Origin: Texcoconibacillus texcoconensis
GTDB taxonomy: Bacteria > Bacillota > Bacilli > Bacillales > Salisediminibacteriaceae
Direction: 5' to 3'
DNA: 64,000 nucleotides
Assembly (NCBI RefSeq): GCF_014202575.1
Contig: NZ_JACHHB010000001.1
Coordinates: 186,001 to 250,000 of the forward strand
Shown here in pieces: positions 29,573-38,659 of this stretch. Each line of letters opens with the position of its first letter. Position 1 is the stretch's first letter. Below the pieces are notes generated by a model that had not been told where the DNA came from, made no database searches, and saw nothing but the letters and a program-made list of their open reading frames with translations. Both the position numbers and the translations under genes were made by a program.

Positions 29573-30766
29573 TTATTTTAAATTTTTAATACGATCCTTA
29601 GGACTAGCGATGTCTGTCACTCGGACACCAAAGTTTTCGTCAATAACAACCACTTCGCCTTTTGCTATTAACTTCTGGTTCACGAGAATATCAACAGGCT
29701 CCCCAGCTAATTTATCCAGTTCAATAACTGAGCCTTGACTTAGCTCGAGAATTTCCCGAATTGATTTTTTCGTTCTTCCTAATTCAACCGTAACCTCTAA
29801 TGGAATATCCATTAACATATCAAGATTTCGTGTCTCCGTTTCATTTAACTGCGGAGGCTCGAAACTTGAAAACGCTGCCGGTTGAGCATCAGCTGTTCGG
29901 CTATTCCCTCCAAAATTTTGCGGTTCTCGTTGTGCCATTGGTTGTTCGTTCACAGATGGCTGAGTAGGCGCTTGTTGTCTTTGTGCTTCCTGTTGTGCTG
30001 GCTGCGCCGCTGGCGCTGCTTGCTGTTTAACTTCTGAGCTTTTCATTGACTCATCTACCGGTTGTGGCGTTTCCCCACTACTTGGGTTCATCAATTTATC
30101 GACCATCTCTTTAGCAAACGAAATAGATACGAGTTGCATAATCTTCGAGTCAATTAAATTGCCTACTTTGAGGTCGAAAGAAACTTTCGCCATCACATCT
30201 TCTTCAGGAAGATTAGACGTACCTTGATCTGCTTGCACATCCAATAAATCCACCCCTGGCGGCGAAATATCAACACGTTCGTTAAAGACTGTCGACATCG
30301 ATGTCGATGCTGAACCCATCATTTGATTCATCGCTTCTTGGACGGCGCTAATATGCATTTCGCCTAATTCTTCAACGGCGTTTGTACCATCTCCGCCAAG
30401 CATGAGGTCAGCGATAATCGCTGCATCTGATTGCTTAATGACGAGTAAATTCATGCCTTGAAACCCATCTTTGTATTCAACATGGATGGCCACGTGCGGT
30501 TGAGGGAACTCATCGTCTAACTCTGATTTTTTTACAACTTCTACTTGAGGCGTAGTAATATCCACTTTTTGGTTCAATAGCGTTGATAAAGCAGTCGCTG
30601 CACTACCGAAGGAAATATTTCCGATTTCCCCCAGCGCATCTTGCTCAATAGTTGACAAGTAATTATCCACTGCTAGTTCCTCAGACTCGGATTCACCTCC
30701 ACCATCTGTATCCATACCCTGTAAAAGGGCATTTATCTCCTCTTGTGATAACATATCATCATTCAT
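29573..30766 (-). CDS. fliY: Flagellar motor switch phosphatase FliY
   Basis: C-ring component that also dephosphorylates CheY-P. The ATG at 30766 (MNDDMLSQEEINALL) has GAGGAGGT 8 bases upstream and overlaps the last codons of fliM. 397 residues. The N-terminal EINALL peptide resembles the FliM CheY-binding peptide. The CheC-like domain has two phosphatase motifs: LGEIGNISFGSAATALSTL near 50-68 and VQEAMNQMMGSASTSMSTV near 142-160. A Gln/Pro/Ala-rich linker (about 245-300) follows. The C-terminal SpoA/FliN domain has MLMDIPLEVTVELGRTKKSI near 320-339. Confidence 0.96.
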   Translation of the reverse strand: MNDDMLSQEEINALLQGMDTDGGGESESEELAVDNYLSTIEQDALGEIGNISFGSAATALSTLLNQKVDITTPQVEVVKKSELDDEFPQPHVAIHVEYKDGFQGMNLLVIKQSDAAIIADLMLGGDGTNAVEELGEMHISAVQEAMNQMMGSASTSMSTVFNERVDISPPGVDLLDVQADQGTSNLPEEDVMAKVSFDLKVGNLIDSKIMQLVSISFAKEMVDKLMNPSSGETPQPVDESMKSSEVKQQAAPAAQPAQQEAQRQQAPTQPSVNEQPMAQREPQNFGGNSRTADAQPAAFSSFEPPQLNETETRNLDMLMDIPLEVTVELGRTKKSIREILELSQGSVIELDKLAGEPVDILVNQKLIAKGEVVVIDENFGVRVTDIASPKDRIKNLK

Positions 30767-31751
30767 CGTCGTCAACCTCCTCAATCACGTCGGTAATTTG
30801 CACGGCCAATTGGTTTTTCGATTTTCCTGGCTGCGCATAATACTTTGGATGGTCACCGACACGAACCAACAGTGGATCTTCAATAAGCTGATCTAATTCA
30901 ATCATATCATCTTTCGACATTTGTAAGAACTCTTCGATTGTAATTTCTGATTTGCCTAATTCCACCTTAATATCCAATGGCGCAGTCTTGACATTTTTCT
31001 CAAGTGCTTTAATTTCTTCTGGTTCACGCTCTTTTTTCTTTGTCTGCATCCAAAGGTGAACCGACAATTTCGGTAAAATCGGCTCAATTACGACGTGGGG
31101 AAGACATAGGTTGATCATTCCAGACGTTTCTCCGATCGTCGTTGAAAGCGAGATGACAACAACTGTCTCGTTTGGAGATACGAGCTGTAAAAATTGCGGG
31201 TTCACTTCCATGTCATCCATTTCCACATCAAACTCAGCAATTGAGCTCCACGCTTCAGTAAATGTTTCTAACGTTCTTTGAAATAGTTGAGACATAATCC
31301 TTGACTCAATTTCAGTTAAGTTATCAACTTTATTAAATGCTTCACCTTGCCCACCAAGAAGGCGGTCGAGCATTGCATAAGCAATGTTTGGGTTCACTTC
31401 CATGACAAAGCGTCCTTCAAGTGGGTAAGGTTCAAACACATTTAAAATCGTCTGTTGTGGAACGGAACGGATAAATTCATCGTACGGAAGCTGGTCAACA
31501 CTTGCTACACTAATTTGCACGAATGTCCTTAATTGTGCGGAAAAATGCGTTGTTAATAACCGCGCAAAATTTTCATGAATTCGTGTCAAACTACGGATTT
31601 GGTCTTTTGAAAAGCGGAGCGCTCGTTTGAAATCATAAACACGGATTTTCCGTTCATCATCTTCTTTTTTTAATTCCTCGGCATCCATTTCTCCGGTTGA
31701 CAAGGCTGATAGGAGGGCGTCAATTTCACCTTGCGATAATACATCCGTCAT
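30759..31751 (-). CDS. fliM: Flagellar motor switch protein FliM
   Basis: C-ring protein that binds CheY-P and contacts FliG. From the ATG at 31751 (GAGAGGTGAGG upstream) it has 330 residues. The N-terminal CheY-binding peptide LSQGEIDALLSAL is at 5-17. The central GGXG-containing middle domain has the motif LGGQGEAF near 130. The C-terminal SpoA domain begins around TAPLDIKVELGKSEITIEEF near 251. The three codons of the longer frame have no ribosome site. The end overlaps the fliY start by 8 bases. Confidence 0.96.
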   Translation of the reverse strand: MTDVLSQGEIDALLSALSTGEMDAEELKKEDDERKIRVYDFKRALRFSKDQIRSLTRIHENFARLLTTHFSAQLRTFVQISVASVDQLPYDEFIRSVPQQTILNVFEPYPLEGRFVMEVNPNIAYAMLDRLLGGQGEAFNKVDNLTEIESRIMSQLFQRTLETFTEAWSSIAEFDVEMDDMEVNPQFLQLVSPNETVVVISLSTTIGETSGMINLCLPHVVIEPILPKLSVHLWMQTKKKEREPEEIKALEKNVKTAPLDIKVELGKSEITIEEFLQMSKDDMIELDQLIEDPLLVRVGDHPKYYAQPGKSKNQLAVQITDVIEEVDDDE

Positions 31752-31794
31752 GAGCCTCACCTCTCTTTACTGCTAACATCTCTAGCTTAATCAT

Positions 31795-32229
31795 TTACTG
31801 CACCACTCGCTCATGCATATATACATCGACGACTTGGCCTTCTTGTAATATTTTTGATATTTCATCTCGTAGGCGATCTTCCAGGTTCTTGACCCCTTCA
31901 GACCCTCGTATTTCTGATCCTCTCATATCCGATAATTCGGATATAATAATGTTTTCCATTTGAAAATCTCGTTTTTCTAACTCATCGCGGGCATCGTCAC
32001 TATCTAGTTGAATCATAAAGCGAGCACGTAAAATTTCATTGGTTGCTAAGTTCGTCGTAATTTCTTCTGTCTCAAGCGAAACATCCAAGATTTCATCGAT
32101 AGTTGGCTCACCATCATCACTTGGACTGGCTTGAAAAAATTGCGTATACAATACGAGCGTCATAACACCGATTAACGCGAGTGCGATGAGGATGATGAAC
32201 ATAATATTAACTAACCGGTTATTAAACAC
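31795..32229 (-). CDS. fliL: Flagellar basal-body-associated protein FliL
   Basis: Single-pass inner-membrane protein surrounding the stator. 144 residues: one membrane helix at about 8-30 ([20 protein letters not shown]) and an extracytoplasmic stomatin-like domain. The C-terminus [23 protein letters not shown]-type ending is typical of FliL, with [11 protein letters not shown] as the key block. The start is GTG at 32229, 7 bases after GGAGGGG within the end of swrD, so the two are coupled. Confidence 0.93.
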   Translation of the reverse strand: MFNNRLVNIMFIILIALALIGVMTLVLYTQFFQASPSDDGEPTIDEILDVSLETEEITTNLATNEILRARFMIQLDSDDARDELEKRDFQMENIIISELSDMRGSEIRGSEGVKNLEDRLRDEISKILQEGQVVDVYMHERVVQ

Positions 32230-32461
32230 CTTCCGACCCCTCCGAATCTGTAAGTAAACCTTTGTGCATCATCATAGGCGCTAAACCTACCTGTTGATAA
32301 AATTGTAGCAAACGTTGCGACACTTCTTCTTCCTCTTCTCGTACGACAAGTTTCTTTCCATTGGTCAATGTGAGCGTCGTATCTGGAAATGACTGAATTT
32401 GTTCGATATACAGTGCATTTAATGTGAATGTTTGGCCGTTTAAGCGAGTCAGTTCAATCAT
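32222..32461 (-). CDS. swrD: FlbD/SwrD family motility protein
   Basis: Small protein of the FlbD family. B. subtilis SwrD increases flagellar torque and is needed for swarming. The 79 residues begin [20 protein letters not shown], the family hallmark, and contain [16 protein letters not shown] near 28-43. A Met-rich and acidic tail follows. The ATG at 32461 is unusual: the only good Shine-Dalgarno (32499-32506) is about 37 bases upstream and separated by a hairpin (see the separate entry). The stop overlaps the fliL start. Confidence 0.92.
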   Translation of the reverse strand: MIELTRLNGQTFTLNALYIEQIQSFPDTTLTLTNGKKLVVREEEEEVSQRLLQFYQQVGLAPMMMHKGLLTDSEGSEGV

Positions 32462-32506
32462 AGGTATGAAAGGCTAGGGGGGTTAATACCCTAGCCTACC
32501 TCCTTT
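32462..32506 (-). promoter_or_regulatory. Hairpin between the Shine-Dalgarno and start codon of swrD
   Basis: On the RNA, AAAGGAGG (32499-32506) is followed after one base by a perfect 9-bp stem. Its core arms are 32489-32496 and 32472-32479 and its loop is 9 bases. Nine bases then lead to the ATG. Linear spacing is about 37 bases; with the hairpin folded it is about 10. No start codon lies at normal distance from the Shine-Dalgarno. It could alternatively be a weak terminator after flgE, but the downstream T-run is only TTT. Confidence 0.6.
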
Positions 32507-32557
32507 ACACAATGTTTCTTGCCAATTTTTAAACAACCCCTCGACGTTGCTCAAAAA

Positions 32558-33928
32558 CTATCTTCCTAAGTTAACGAGTTCTTGTAAGATCTCATCAGAT
32601 GCCGAAATCATACGAGAGTTTGATTGGAAACCGCGTTGGGCAACGATCATTTCTGAAAGTTCTTCAGATAAGTCAACATTGGACATTTCAAGAGCTGCAC
32701 CAGTTAGCGATCCGCGACCTTCCGTTCCAGGGGCTCCAATCTGTGCTCCACCTGAGTTGTTAGAGATTTCATACGTATTTTCTCCCGATTTTGAAAGACC
32801 ACCAGGATTGTTAAAGTTGGCGATGGCAATTTGCCCTAACAACTGTGTTGTTCCATTTGCATAAACACCTGTAATTTCTCCTGCTTCCGAAACACTGTAA
32901 CTTTCAAGGGTACTTTGTTGTGAACCGTCAACACTATTTAAGTCAACCGTAGTTGAACTAGCATTTTGAGTAACACTTGCAAACATCTCTTCATCTATAG
33001 GTACTTCAATAACTTCTGCTCCGTTATTTGGATCTAAAAATAAGGCATCGTAGTTATCATCATCATCATCAAATTCTACCTGTCCACTCTCAACATCATC
33101 TATTTCATCTAAAGTTCCATCTGGATTAAAGTTTAGTGTACCACTGATAGAAAAGTCATCATCTTCTTCATCATCTAAATCCTCCACAGATTGATCATCA
33201 TCTGCATTATAACTATTACCATTTAGTTGAGAATTACCCAGTGAAGAAATTTCAAAATTCCATTCATTCGAGGTGATTTCATCATCATCATCATCAGTTG
33301 CTCGTGTGAATGTAATTTCTAGTTCATGCTCTTCCCCTTGTGAATCTGTCACACTATAAGGGACTGTGATAGATTCTTCTGCCTCTGTTTCTGTACTTAG
33401 ATTTCCAGCAAAATCAAAGTTCGATGTAGGTACAGGGTTTCTCGCATCACCTGCTTGAATCGTGAGATCACCTAGGTTATCATCATCAATCTCTATATTT
33501 CCGCCCTCATCAGCACCGTAACCTTGCACGCGCAAACCTTGACTATTTACGAGTGTCCCTTCTTCATCTAAATAAAAGTTACCGGCTCTTGTGTATAGCC
33601 CTTGTTCGCCGTCATTAACAACGAAAAATCCATCGCCACTAATCGCCATATCCAAATCACGGCCTGTCGTTTGCATTGATCCTTGGTTATGAATCGTATC
33701 TGTTGAGGCCATTGTTGTACCAAGACCGATTTGTTGCGGGTTGGTACCTCCACGGTCATCTTGAGGTGTACTCGCCCCTGCTAATTGTTGGCTCACTAAA
33801 TCTTGAAACGTCGTACGGTCCTTTTTAAAACCATGTGTATTTGCGTTAGAAACGTTATTTCCGATCACGTCCAATTTATCTTGGAAATTGTTCATGCCTC
33901 CGATACCAGAGTACATTGCTCGTAACAT
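32558..33928 (-). CDS. flgE: Flagellar hook protein FlgE, long form with acidic inserts
   Basis: Forms the hook, the universal joint between rod and filament. The 456 residues have the N-terminal rod/hook domain (MLRAMYSGIGGMNNFQDKLD, NNVSNANTHGFK) and a FlgE/F/G-like motif GDGFFVV near 98-104. The central hook domain spans about residues 165-345, and the C-terminus ends DEILQELVNLGR. The central domain carries poly-acidic tracts at residues 212-216, 252-258 and 287-291, encoded by GAT/GAA repeats. B. subtilis FlgE is much shorter. The ATG follows GGAG at good distance. It is downstream of the TIGR02530-type gene, as usual in the operon. Confidence 0.95.
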   Translation of the reverse strand: MLRAMYSGIGGMNNFQDKLDVIGNNVSNANTHGFKKDRTTFQDLVSQQLAGASTPQDDRGGTNPQQIGLGTTMASTDTIHNQGSMQTTGRDLDMAISGDGFFVVNDGEQGLYTRAGNFYLDEEGTLVNSQGLRVQGYGADEGGNIEIDDDNLGDLTIQAGDARNPVPTSNFDFAGNLSTETEAEESITVPYSVTDSQGEEHELEITFTRATDDDDDEITSNEWNFEISSLGNSQLNGNSYNADDDQSVEDLDDEEDDDFSISGTLNFNPDGTLDEIDDVESGQVEFDDDDDNYDALFLDPNNGAEVIEVPIDEEMFASVTQNASSTTVDLNSVDGSQQSTLESYSVSEAGEITGVYANGTTQLLGQIAIANFNNPGGLSKSGENTYEISNNSGGAQIGAPGTEGRGSLTGAALEMSNVDLSEELSEMIVAQRGFQSNSRMISASDEILQELVNLGR

Positions 33929-34012
33929 ATGATCGACTCCTTTTCTTTTTCATTCGCTACGTCCATCATTCAGTAGCGTTCGGCTTCCTTTCGGTCCAGC
34001 CATGTATGTTTC

Positions 34013-34399
34013 TTAATCAACGACGATCGTGCCGTTGATGTTCGTAAACAATTGATCTTTTGCTTCTTGTCGATTCATCGCTGTTATCACCGTGTCATTT
34101 TTCGCACTAACGACAAGCGCAGCTTGTTCTGTAATCACGAGTGAATCATTGACACCTTTTTGTTTAGCTTCAGCGACTTTTTCTTCAATCTGCTGCCACT
34201 TCTTATCACCAAGTTCGATGTTTCGCTCTTGAAGACGTTTTTCCGCATGTTTACTTAGCTTTAAAGACGTCTCATTTTGCAACTGTTGATCAAATACTGC
34301 TTTAAAAGACGTATGACTTTTTTCCGTTTGCGGATTTGACTTAGGTGGTGGTTTTGGCAGTGGCTGTTGCAGGTGATGCGGCATAATTTTATTGCCCAT
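34013..34399 (-). CDS. Flagellar operon protein of the TIGR02530 family
   Basis: Small protein found in many Gram-positive flagellar operons between flgD and flgE. The exact role is not established, and a hook-related function is inferred from position. From the ATG at 34399 (GGAGGTGAGG upstream) it has 128 residues. The N-terminal third is Pro/Gln-rich. The conserved core runs from LKLSKHAEKRLQERNIELG (about 47-65) to AALVVSAKNDTVITAMNR near 100-117. It ends NINGTIVVD, the family's typical C-terminus. Confidence 0.9.
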   Translation of the reverse strand: MGNKIMPHHLQQPLPKPPPKSNPQTEKSHTSFKAVFDQQLQNETSLKLSKHAEKRLQERNIELGDKKWQQIEEKVAEAKQKGVNDSLVITEQAALVVSAKNDTVITAMNRQEAKDQLFTNINGTIVVD

Positions 34400-34423
34400 C
34401 GCCCTCACCTCCGTTATCTTCCA

Positions 34424-34951
34424 CTACTCTTCATGCGGAAGAGTCACTTGTTTAATTTCATCTGCTGATACTTTTTCATTAGCTGAAACAACTAATTTTG
34501 TTTCGCCATCTTTAAAACTAACAGCTTGAACAATGTCCGTTCTTGTCTCTGTCGTTGTTTCACCATTCCCATCTGCTACTTCTGCTTGCCAAGAAATTTC
34601 CTTTCCGATCATATCACTATGCGATACGAACTGTTCTTGGTTTTGCTGTTCGAGAAATGATTCGAGGTTTTCATTTATATTTGTCATTTGTTCGAGCGAT
34701 GAAAAGTTGGCCATTTGTGATACAAACTCGGTATCATCCATCGGATCTAACGGGTTTTGGTTTTGCAATTGCGTAATAAGTAACTTTAAAAACGCATCAC
34801 GATCCATATCATCTTCTTCTGGGTCGCGAACTAAATCTTGGTTTTGCTTACCTTGTAAAGAAAGAGGATCTTTTTGTTTTCGCTGCTGTTCCTCTAGCAT
34901 CGCTTGTTGCTGTTGCTGCATCGGTGTTTGCGCTGCACCTAGCACATCCAT
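34424..34951 (-). CDS. flgD: Flagellar hook-capping protein FlgD
   Basis: Scaffold that caps the growing hook. The ATG at 34951 follows GGGAGGTT and gives 175 residues. The N-terminal half is Gln-rich, followed by the conserved FlgD block FLKLLITQLQNQNPLDPMD (about 54-72) and QMANFSSLEQMTNINENL near 79-96. The C-terminal region (GKEISWQAEV, ETKLVVSANEKVSADEIKQV) is shorter than in proteobacteria and like the Bacillus form. It lies between fliK and the TIGR02530 gene. Confidence 0.95.
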   Translation of the reverse strand: MDVLGAAQTPMQQQQQAMLEEQQRKQKDPLSLQGKQNQDLVRDPEEDDMDRDAFLKLLITQLQNQNPLDPMDDTEFVSQMANFSSLEQMTNINENLESFLEQQNQEQFVSHSDMIGKEISWQAEVADGNGETTTETRTDIVQAVSFKDGETKLVVSANEKVSADEIKQVTLPHEE

Positions 34952-34963
34952 AGTCAAACCTCC

Positions 34964-36280
34964 CTACGCTTCTGTGTTAATCGTATGTTCTAAATAATCT
35001 GCGAAACGCCCTGTTTCACCTTGATCATCACCTTCTTGGTGCGAATCATCTTGCTTCGATTCTTCCCGCTGTTGCTGATTGCCTTGTTCATCAGATGTAG
35101 CGTCTTTTAGGTGTGTTTGCCCCTGTTGTTGGTTAACTTCAATTCTATCAACTTGGATGTTTTGTGCGAGAAAAGCTTGTCTCAATTGGTTCAGTTGCGA
35201 TTCAATCATTTCTTTTGCCATCCCCGTTGTCGTCATCATTTGCGCGACAAGTACACCATTCTGGTGGGTCAGGTTCACATCTAAGCGACCGAGAGACTCA
35301 GGATATAATTTAATTGATAACTGTTGCGTTCCTTGATTTGATGATTGTAGATGACTTCTACTTAAAATATCTTGAAATTGACGTATAAATTGCTCTTGGT
35401 TCGGTCTTTCCGCTTGTTGATCACCTAAGTGGATCGCAAGTTGTTGAGCCCTTGCCATCGGCTGGTTCATATTATCTAGAGACAAAGCAGGATTTGCTGT
35501 GTTCTGAGAAGGGACTGTCGGGCGCTCTTGGTCAAGATTCATCCTGGCAAACACATCTTTAAGCATTTGCATATGATCGCTGTTACCGTTTTGTTGTAGG
35601 AGGTTTTGGAAATCCTCCTTCGTTGCAACACCTTGCGAACGTAGTGCATTCATATGATCATTCAAACGGTTTATCATCGCTTGAGAACTCTTCTCGTCTT
35701 TCATTTCTGAGTGTTGATATCCTGGAAATAGTCTTTGTATCGACTGCTCCATGTTTCTCATAAGCGCCGTTTTATCACCTTCTAATTGCCCACCAGAAGT
35801 TGTTTCATTGACAGCGATCAGAGCTGCAATCATTTGTGCATGTTCTGACATATCACTTGAAGCAATGTTTTCAAGTGCTTCCTCACTTGCAAACCAAGCT
35901 TTCACTTCTTCTGAAAGATCGCTTGGGAGTGATTCTAACAAACTTTGAACACCATCTGATTCAAGCCAGGCTAAATCTGCAAATCCATCCTCCATGGACA
36001 ACTCACTGAATAACACATCTAGTTCTTCCCAAAGGCTGTCATCAAAATCGAGTTCCCCTTCAAGCATTTGTAAGGCTTCTGCAACGGCTTGTTCATCAAT
36101 TTCTAGGTTAGCTAAAAACGATTCTCCTTTTCCATTTTGCAACGCTTGTGTAAACAGTGATGCAAATGCTGATTCTTCACCGCCTTCCAACTCAGCTAAA
36201 CCTTCCTTCAAGCTTGTACCACCAGAGGCATTTGCACCTTGTAAAGGTAAAGCGTTAGGCATTGCCATCAGTCCTTGCAT
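34964..36280 (-). CDS. fliK: Flagellar hook-length control protein FliK
   Basis: Secreted molecular ruler that triggers the FlhB specificity switch. The ATG at 36280 follows AAAGGAGGTG and gives 438 residues. The first ~300 residues are low-complexity, acidic and Gln-rich, as expected of a ruler. The C-terminal hook-length domain (about 315-400) contains LSIKLYPESLGRLDVNLTHQ and LRQAFLAQNIQVDRIEV. A hydrophilic, His/Gln-rich tail ends the protein. Location between motE (ylxF) and flgD matches B. subtilis. Confidence 0.93.
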   Translation of the reverse strand: MQGLMAMPNALPLQGANASGGTSLKEGLAELEGGEESAFASLFTQALQNGKGESFLANLEIDEQAVAEALQMLEGELDFDDSLWEELDVLFSELSMEDGFADLAWLESDGVQSLLESLPSDLSEEVKAWFASEEALENIASSDMSEHAQMIAALIAVNETTSGGQLEGDKTALMRNMEQSIQRLFPGYQHSEMKDEKSSQAMINRLNDHMNALRSQGVATKEDFQNLLQQNGNSDHMQMLKDVFARMNLDQERPTVPSQNTANPALSLDNMNQPMARAQQLAIHLGDQQAERPNQEQFIRQFQDILSRSHLQSSNQGTQQLSIKLYPESLGRLDVNLTHQNGVLVAQMMTTTGMAKEMIESQLNQLRQAFLAQNIQVDRIEVNQQQGQTHLKDATSDEQGNQQQREESKQDDSHQEGDDQGETGRFADYLEHTINTEA

Positions 36281-36313
36281 GTTTTTCACCTCCTTTCATA
36301 GGATTAAAAGTTT

Positions 36314-36892
36314 TTACTGTGCTAAAGCCGAGATCAAAGTAGATGCAACATCAGACTCTAATTGGTCAAGGATATCCGCTCGTGTACCTGGCTCCATTTC
36401 TCGCAAATATGATACAGCCTCACCTGTATCCATACCCTGAATAATTTCTGCGGCGCGATTGGTTGACATTTCACTTAAGGTTTCAACCGCTCCTTCGATC
36501 CGTTCCTCTGCTTCTAGAGCGTCTTCTTCCTCAGATACAAGTTGGTCCTCTAGCGCTTCAATATCATTTTCTAATGATGCAATTTCATCTTCATAGGCGT
36601 TTTGTTCATTTAATAGTCGATTCACTTCATTTTCTAACGTTTGGTTTTCCTGTTCCAACTCAACTATCCGTTCTTCGTATGCAGCTTCTTCCGCATCTTC
36701 TTCTGTTTCAACATACTGGTTGACTACCGGTATATTTCCAGCGATTTCCCTTGCTTGTGAATTGACGTCAACACCTATATAACTTAAAACGATAGAAGCG
36801 AGAATAATCGCAAACAAAGTTGGAATAACGATCACTAATAAGATCCATTGCCACTTACTATGACGTTGTTCTTTCTTTTTTTTCTTAGCCAT
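36314..36892 (-). CDS. MotE-like protein (YlxF; MgtE_N-domain flagellar protein)
   Basis: MotE family proteins (YlxF in B. subtilis) sit between fliJ and fliK. In other phyla they act as chaperones or stator-associated proteins. From the ATG at 36892 (AAGGGTGA upstream) it has 192 residues. A very basic start (KKKKKEQRH) is followed by one membrane helix (about 16-38) and a long, strongly acidic coiled coil from about 60 to 135 with Glu-rich heptads. A C-terminal MgtE-N-like domain has LSEMSTNRAAEIIQGMD and LREMEPGTRADIL near 150-180. The function in this organism is inferred. Confidence 0.88.
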   Translation of the reverse strand: MAKKKKKEQRHSKWQWILLVIVIPTLFAIILASIVLSYIGVDVNSQAREIAGNIPVVNQYVETEEDAEEAAYEERIVELEQENQTLENEVNRLLNEQNAYEDEIASLENDIEALEDQLVSEEEDALEAEERIEGAVETLSEMSTNRAAEIIQGMDTGEAVSYLREMEPGTRADILDQLESDVASTLISALAQ

Positions 36893-36902
36893 ACGTTCAC
36901 CC

Positions 36903-37340
36903 TTACTTTGACATGAACTGTTGCACTGAGATTTCATCTAATTGCTTCATTTCTTCATGCAACATATCTCGTCGGTGCTGATCATATTTTCTTTGTTTCA
37001 TTTTTTCATATTTCTTCACATCAACGGAGCGGTCGATAAGAATCTCATGCTCTTTATTCATCGAATCTCTCGCTGATTGCGTTTGTTTTTGTAGATGGTC
37101 GATTTTTTTATATAAATGGCTGAGCGTGTCTTGAATTTGTTGAATATCTGCAATAGGTACCCCTTGTTTTATCCTTTGTTCATAACTTTCTTCTAATTCT
37201 TCTTTCCGCTTTAGCACATGGTAAAGTTCTGTGGCGATGTTTTCAAAAGAATCCATCGCGTTTTGATAGTTTTGTTCCGCTTCTAGCTTCTCATTTTCTT
37301 TATACTCAAGCACTTTTTGTAACGAAAATTGGAAAGTCAT
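36903..37340 (-). CDS. fliJ: Flagellar export protein FliJ
   Basis: Central stalk-like coiled coil of the export ATPase complex, linking FliI to FlhA. The 145 residues are nearly all helical and charged, beginning MTFQFSLQKVLEYKENEKLEA as in other FliJ proteins. The ATG follows AAAGGAGAG. It is 2 bases after fliI and 10 bases ahead of the motE start. Identification relies on the N-terminal pattern and synteny because coiled coils diverge quickly. Confidence 0.92.
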   Translation of the reverse strand: MTFQFSLQKVLEYKENEKLEAEQNYQNAMDSFENIATELYHVLKRKEELEESYEQRIKQGVPIADIQQIQDTLSHLYKKIDHLQKQTQSARDSMNKEHEILIDRSVDVKKYEKMKQRKYDQHRRDMLHEEMKQLDEISVQQFMSK

Positions 37341-37342
37341 TC

Positions 37343-38659
37343 TTACTCTCCTTTCGTAAACTCATTAATAAGGCGAGTGACGGATTCATCATATGTGACA
37401 GATTCATCCGTTTCTTGCTTTAAAAAGGAAGTGATCTTTGGCTGAAGCTTGATCGCCTTGTCTAATTCTTTATTAGACCCTCGTTTATAAGCACCGATGT
37501 TAATCAAATCTTCATTATCGTGATAGGTTGCTAAAAGGTTTCGAAGGCGATCAGCTGCTTTTTTCTGCTGATCTGAAACAACATCATTCATAACACGGCT
37601 AACACTATTCAACACATTAATCGCTGGGAACTGACCTTTGTTTGCAAGTTCACGATCCAAAACAAGGTGACCGTCTAATATCCCCCGAACTGCATCAGCA
37701 ATCGGTTCATTTAAATCATCACCATCAACAAGAACTGTATAAAAAGCTGTGATTGTACCGGATCCGTTCGTGCCACTTCTTTCTAGTAATTGCGGGAGTA
37801 TTGAAAAAACCGATGGGGTATAACCTTTCGTCGTTGGTGGTTCGCCAACCGCAAGACCAACTTCCCGTTGTGCCATAGCAACACGAGTCACACTATCCAT
37901 CATTAAATTTACATTTTGTCCTTGGTTACGGAAAAACTCAGCGATCGCCGTTGCCGTCAAAGCTCCCTTAATACGCATGAGCGCAGGTTGATCAGAGGTG
38001 GCAACAACGACGATCGTATTCTTCAACCCTTCTTCTCCTAAATCACGCTCAATAAAATCACGAACTTCCCGGCCTCGTTCACCTATTAAAGCAATCACAT
38101 TAATATCGGCTTCTGAATTTTTTGCGATCATGGCCATCATTGTACTTTTTCCAACACCACTACCAGCAAAAATACCGACACGTTGGCCTTTACCAACTGT
38201 AAACAAACTATCAATTGCGCGTACACCTAAGCTTAAGGGTTCCGTTATTCTAGGCCTGGATAGTGGGTTTGGTGGACGGTTGTTCGTTGGGAACGGCGTT
38301 AATCCATTCGGGGGTTGCTCTCCTTCAAGGGGTCTTCCGATACCATCTACGACACGACCAATGAGTGATGCCCCAACTTTTACTTGCAACGCCGCACGTG
38401 TTGCTTCTACAAGACTTCCTGGTGCAATTTCCTCGACATTGTCAAATGGCATAAGAAGAACATGTTCCCCTTTAAAACCGACGACTTCGACCATAATTTT
38501 TCGGCGCGATTGTTTTCCTACGAGGATATAACACAAATCACCAACGGATGCTTGTGGGCCCTTGGACTCGATCATTAAACCGACAACTTGCGTTACTTTT
38601 CCATAATGCTTATAAGGGTTAATTTGATCCACATCATGAATGAGCGTTTCCACTGCCAT
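37343..38659 (-). CDS. fliI: Flagellum-specific ATPase FliI
   Basis: F1-beta-like ATPase that unloads export substrates. The 438 residues match the family. Walker A GIFAGSGVGKST lies near 160-171, Walker B LMMDSVTRVAMAQRE near 247-261, and the signature PSVFSILPQLLERSG near 280-294. The ATG has AAAGGAG about 11 bases upstream, and the start overlaps the fliH stop region. FliH, the regulator, is immediately upstream and FliJ immediately downstream, giving the complete ATPase complex. Confidence 0.97.
   Translation of the reverse strand: MAVETLIHDVDQINPYKHYGKVTQVVGLMIESKGPQASVGDLCYILVGKQSRRKIMVEVVGFKGEHVLLMPFDNVEEIAPGSLVEATRAALQVKVGASLIGRVVDGIGRPLEGEQPPNGLTPFPTNNRPPNPLSRPRITEPLSLGVRAIDSLFTVGKGQRVGIFAGSGVGKSTMMAMIAKNSEADINVIALIGERGREVRDFIERDLGEEGLKNTIVVVATSDQPALMRIKGALTATAIAEFFRNQGQNVNLMMDSVTRVAMAQREVGLAVGEPPTTKGYTPSVFSILPQLLERSGTNGSGTITAFYTVLVDGDDLNEPIADAVRGILDGHLVLDRELANKGQFPAINVLNSVSRVMNDVVSDQQKKAADRLRNLLATYHDNEDLINIGAYKRGSNKELDKAIKLQPKITSFLKQETDESVTYDESVTRLINEFTKGE

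Noticed and set aside
33055-33300. GAT/ATC-rich repeats as a CRISPR or satellite array
   Set aside because: They are in frame within flgE and encode acidic tracts; there is no spacer-repeat periodicity.
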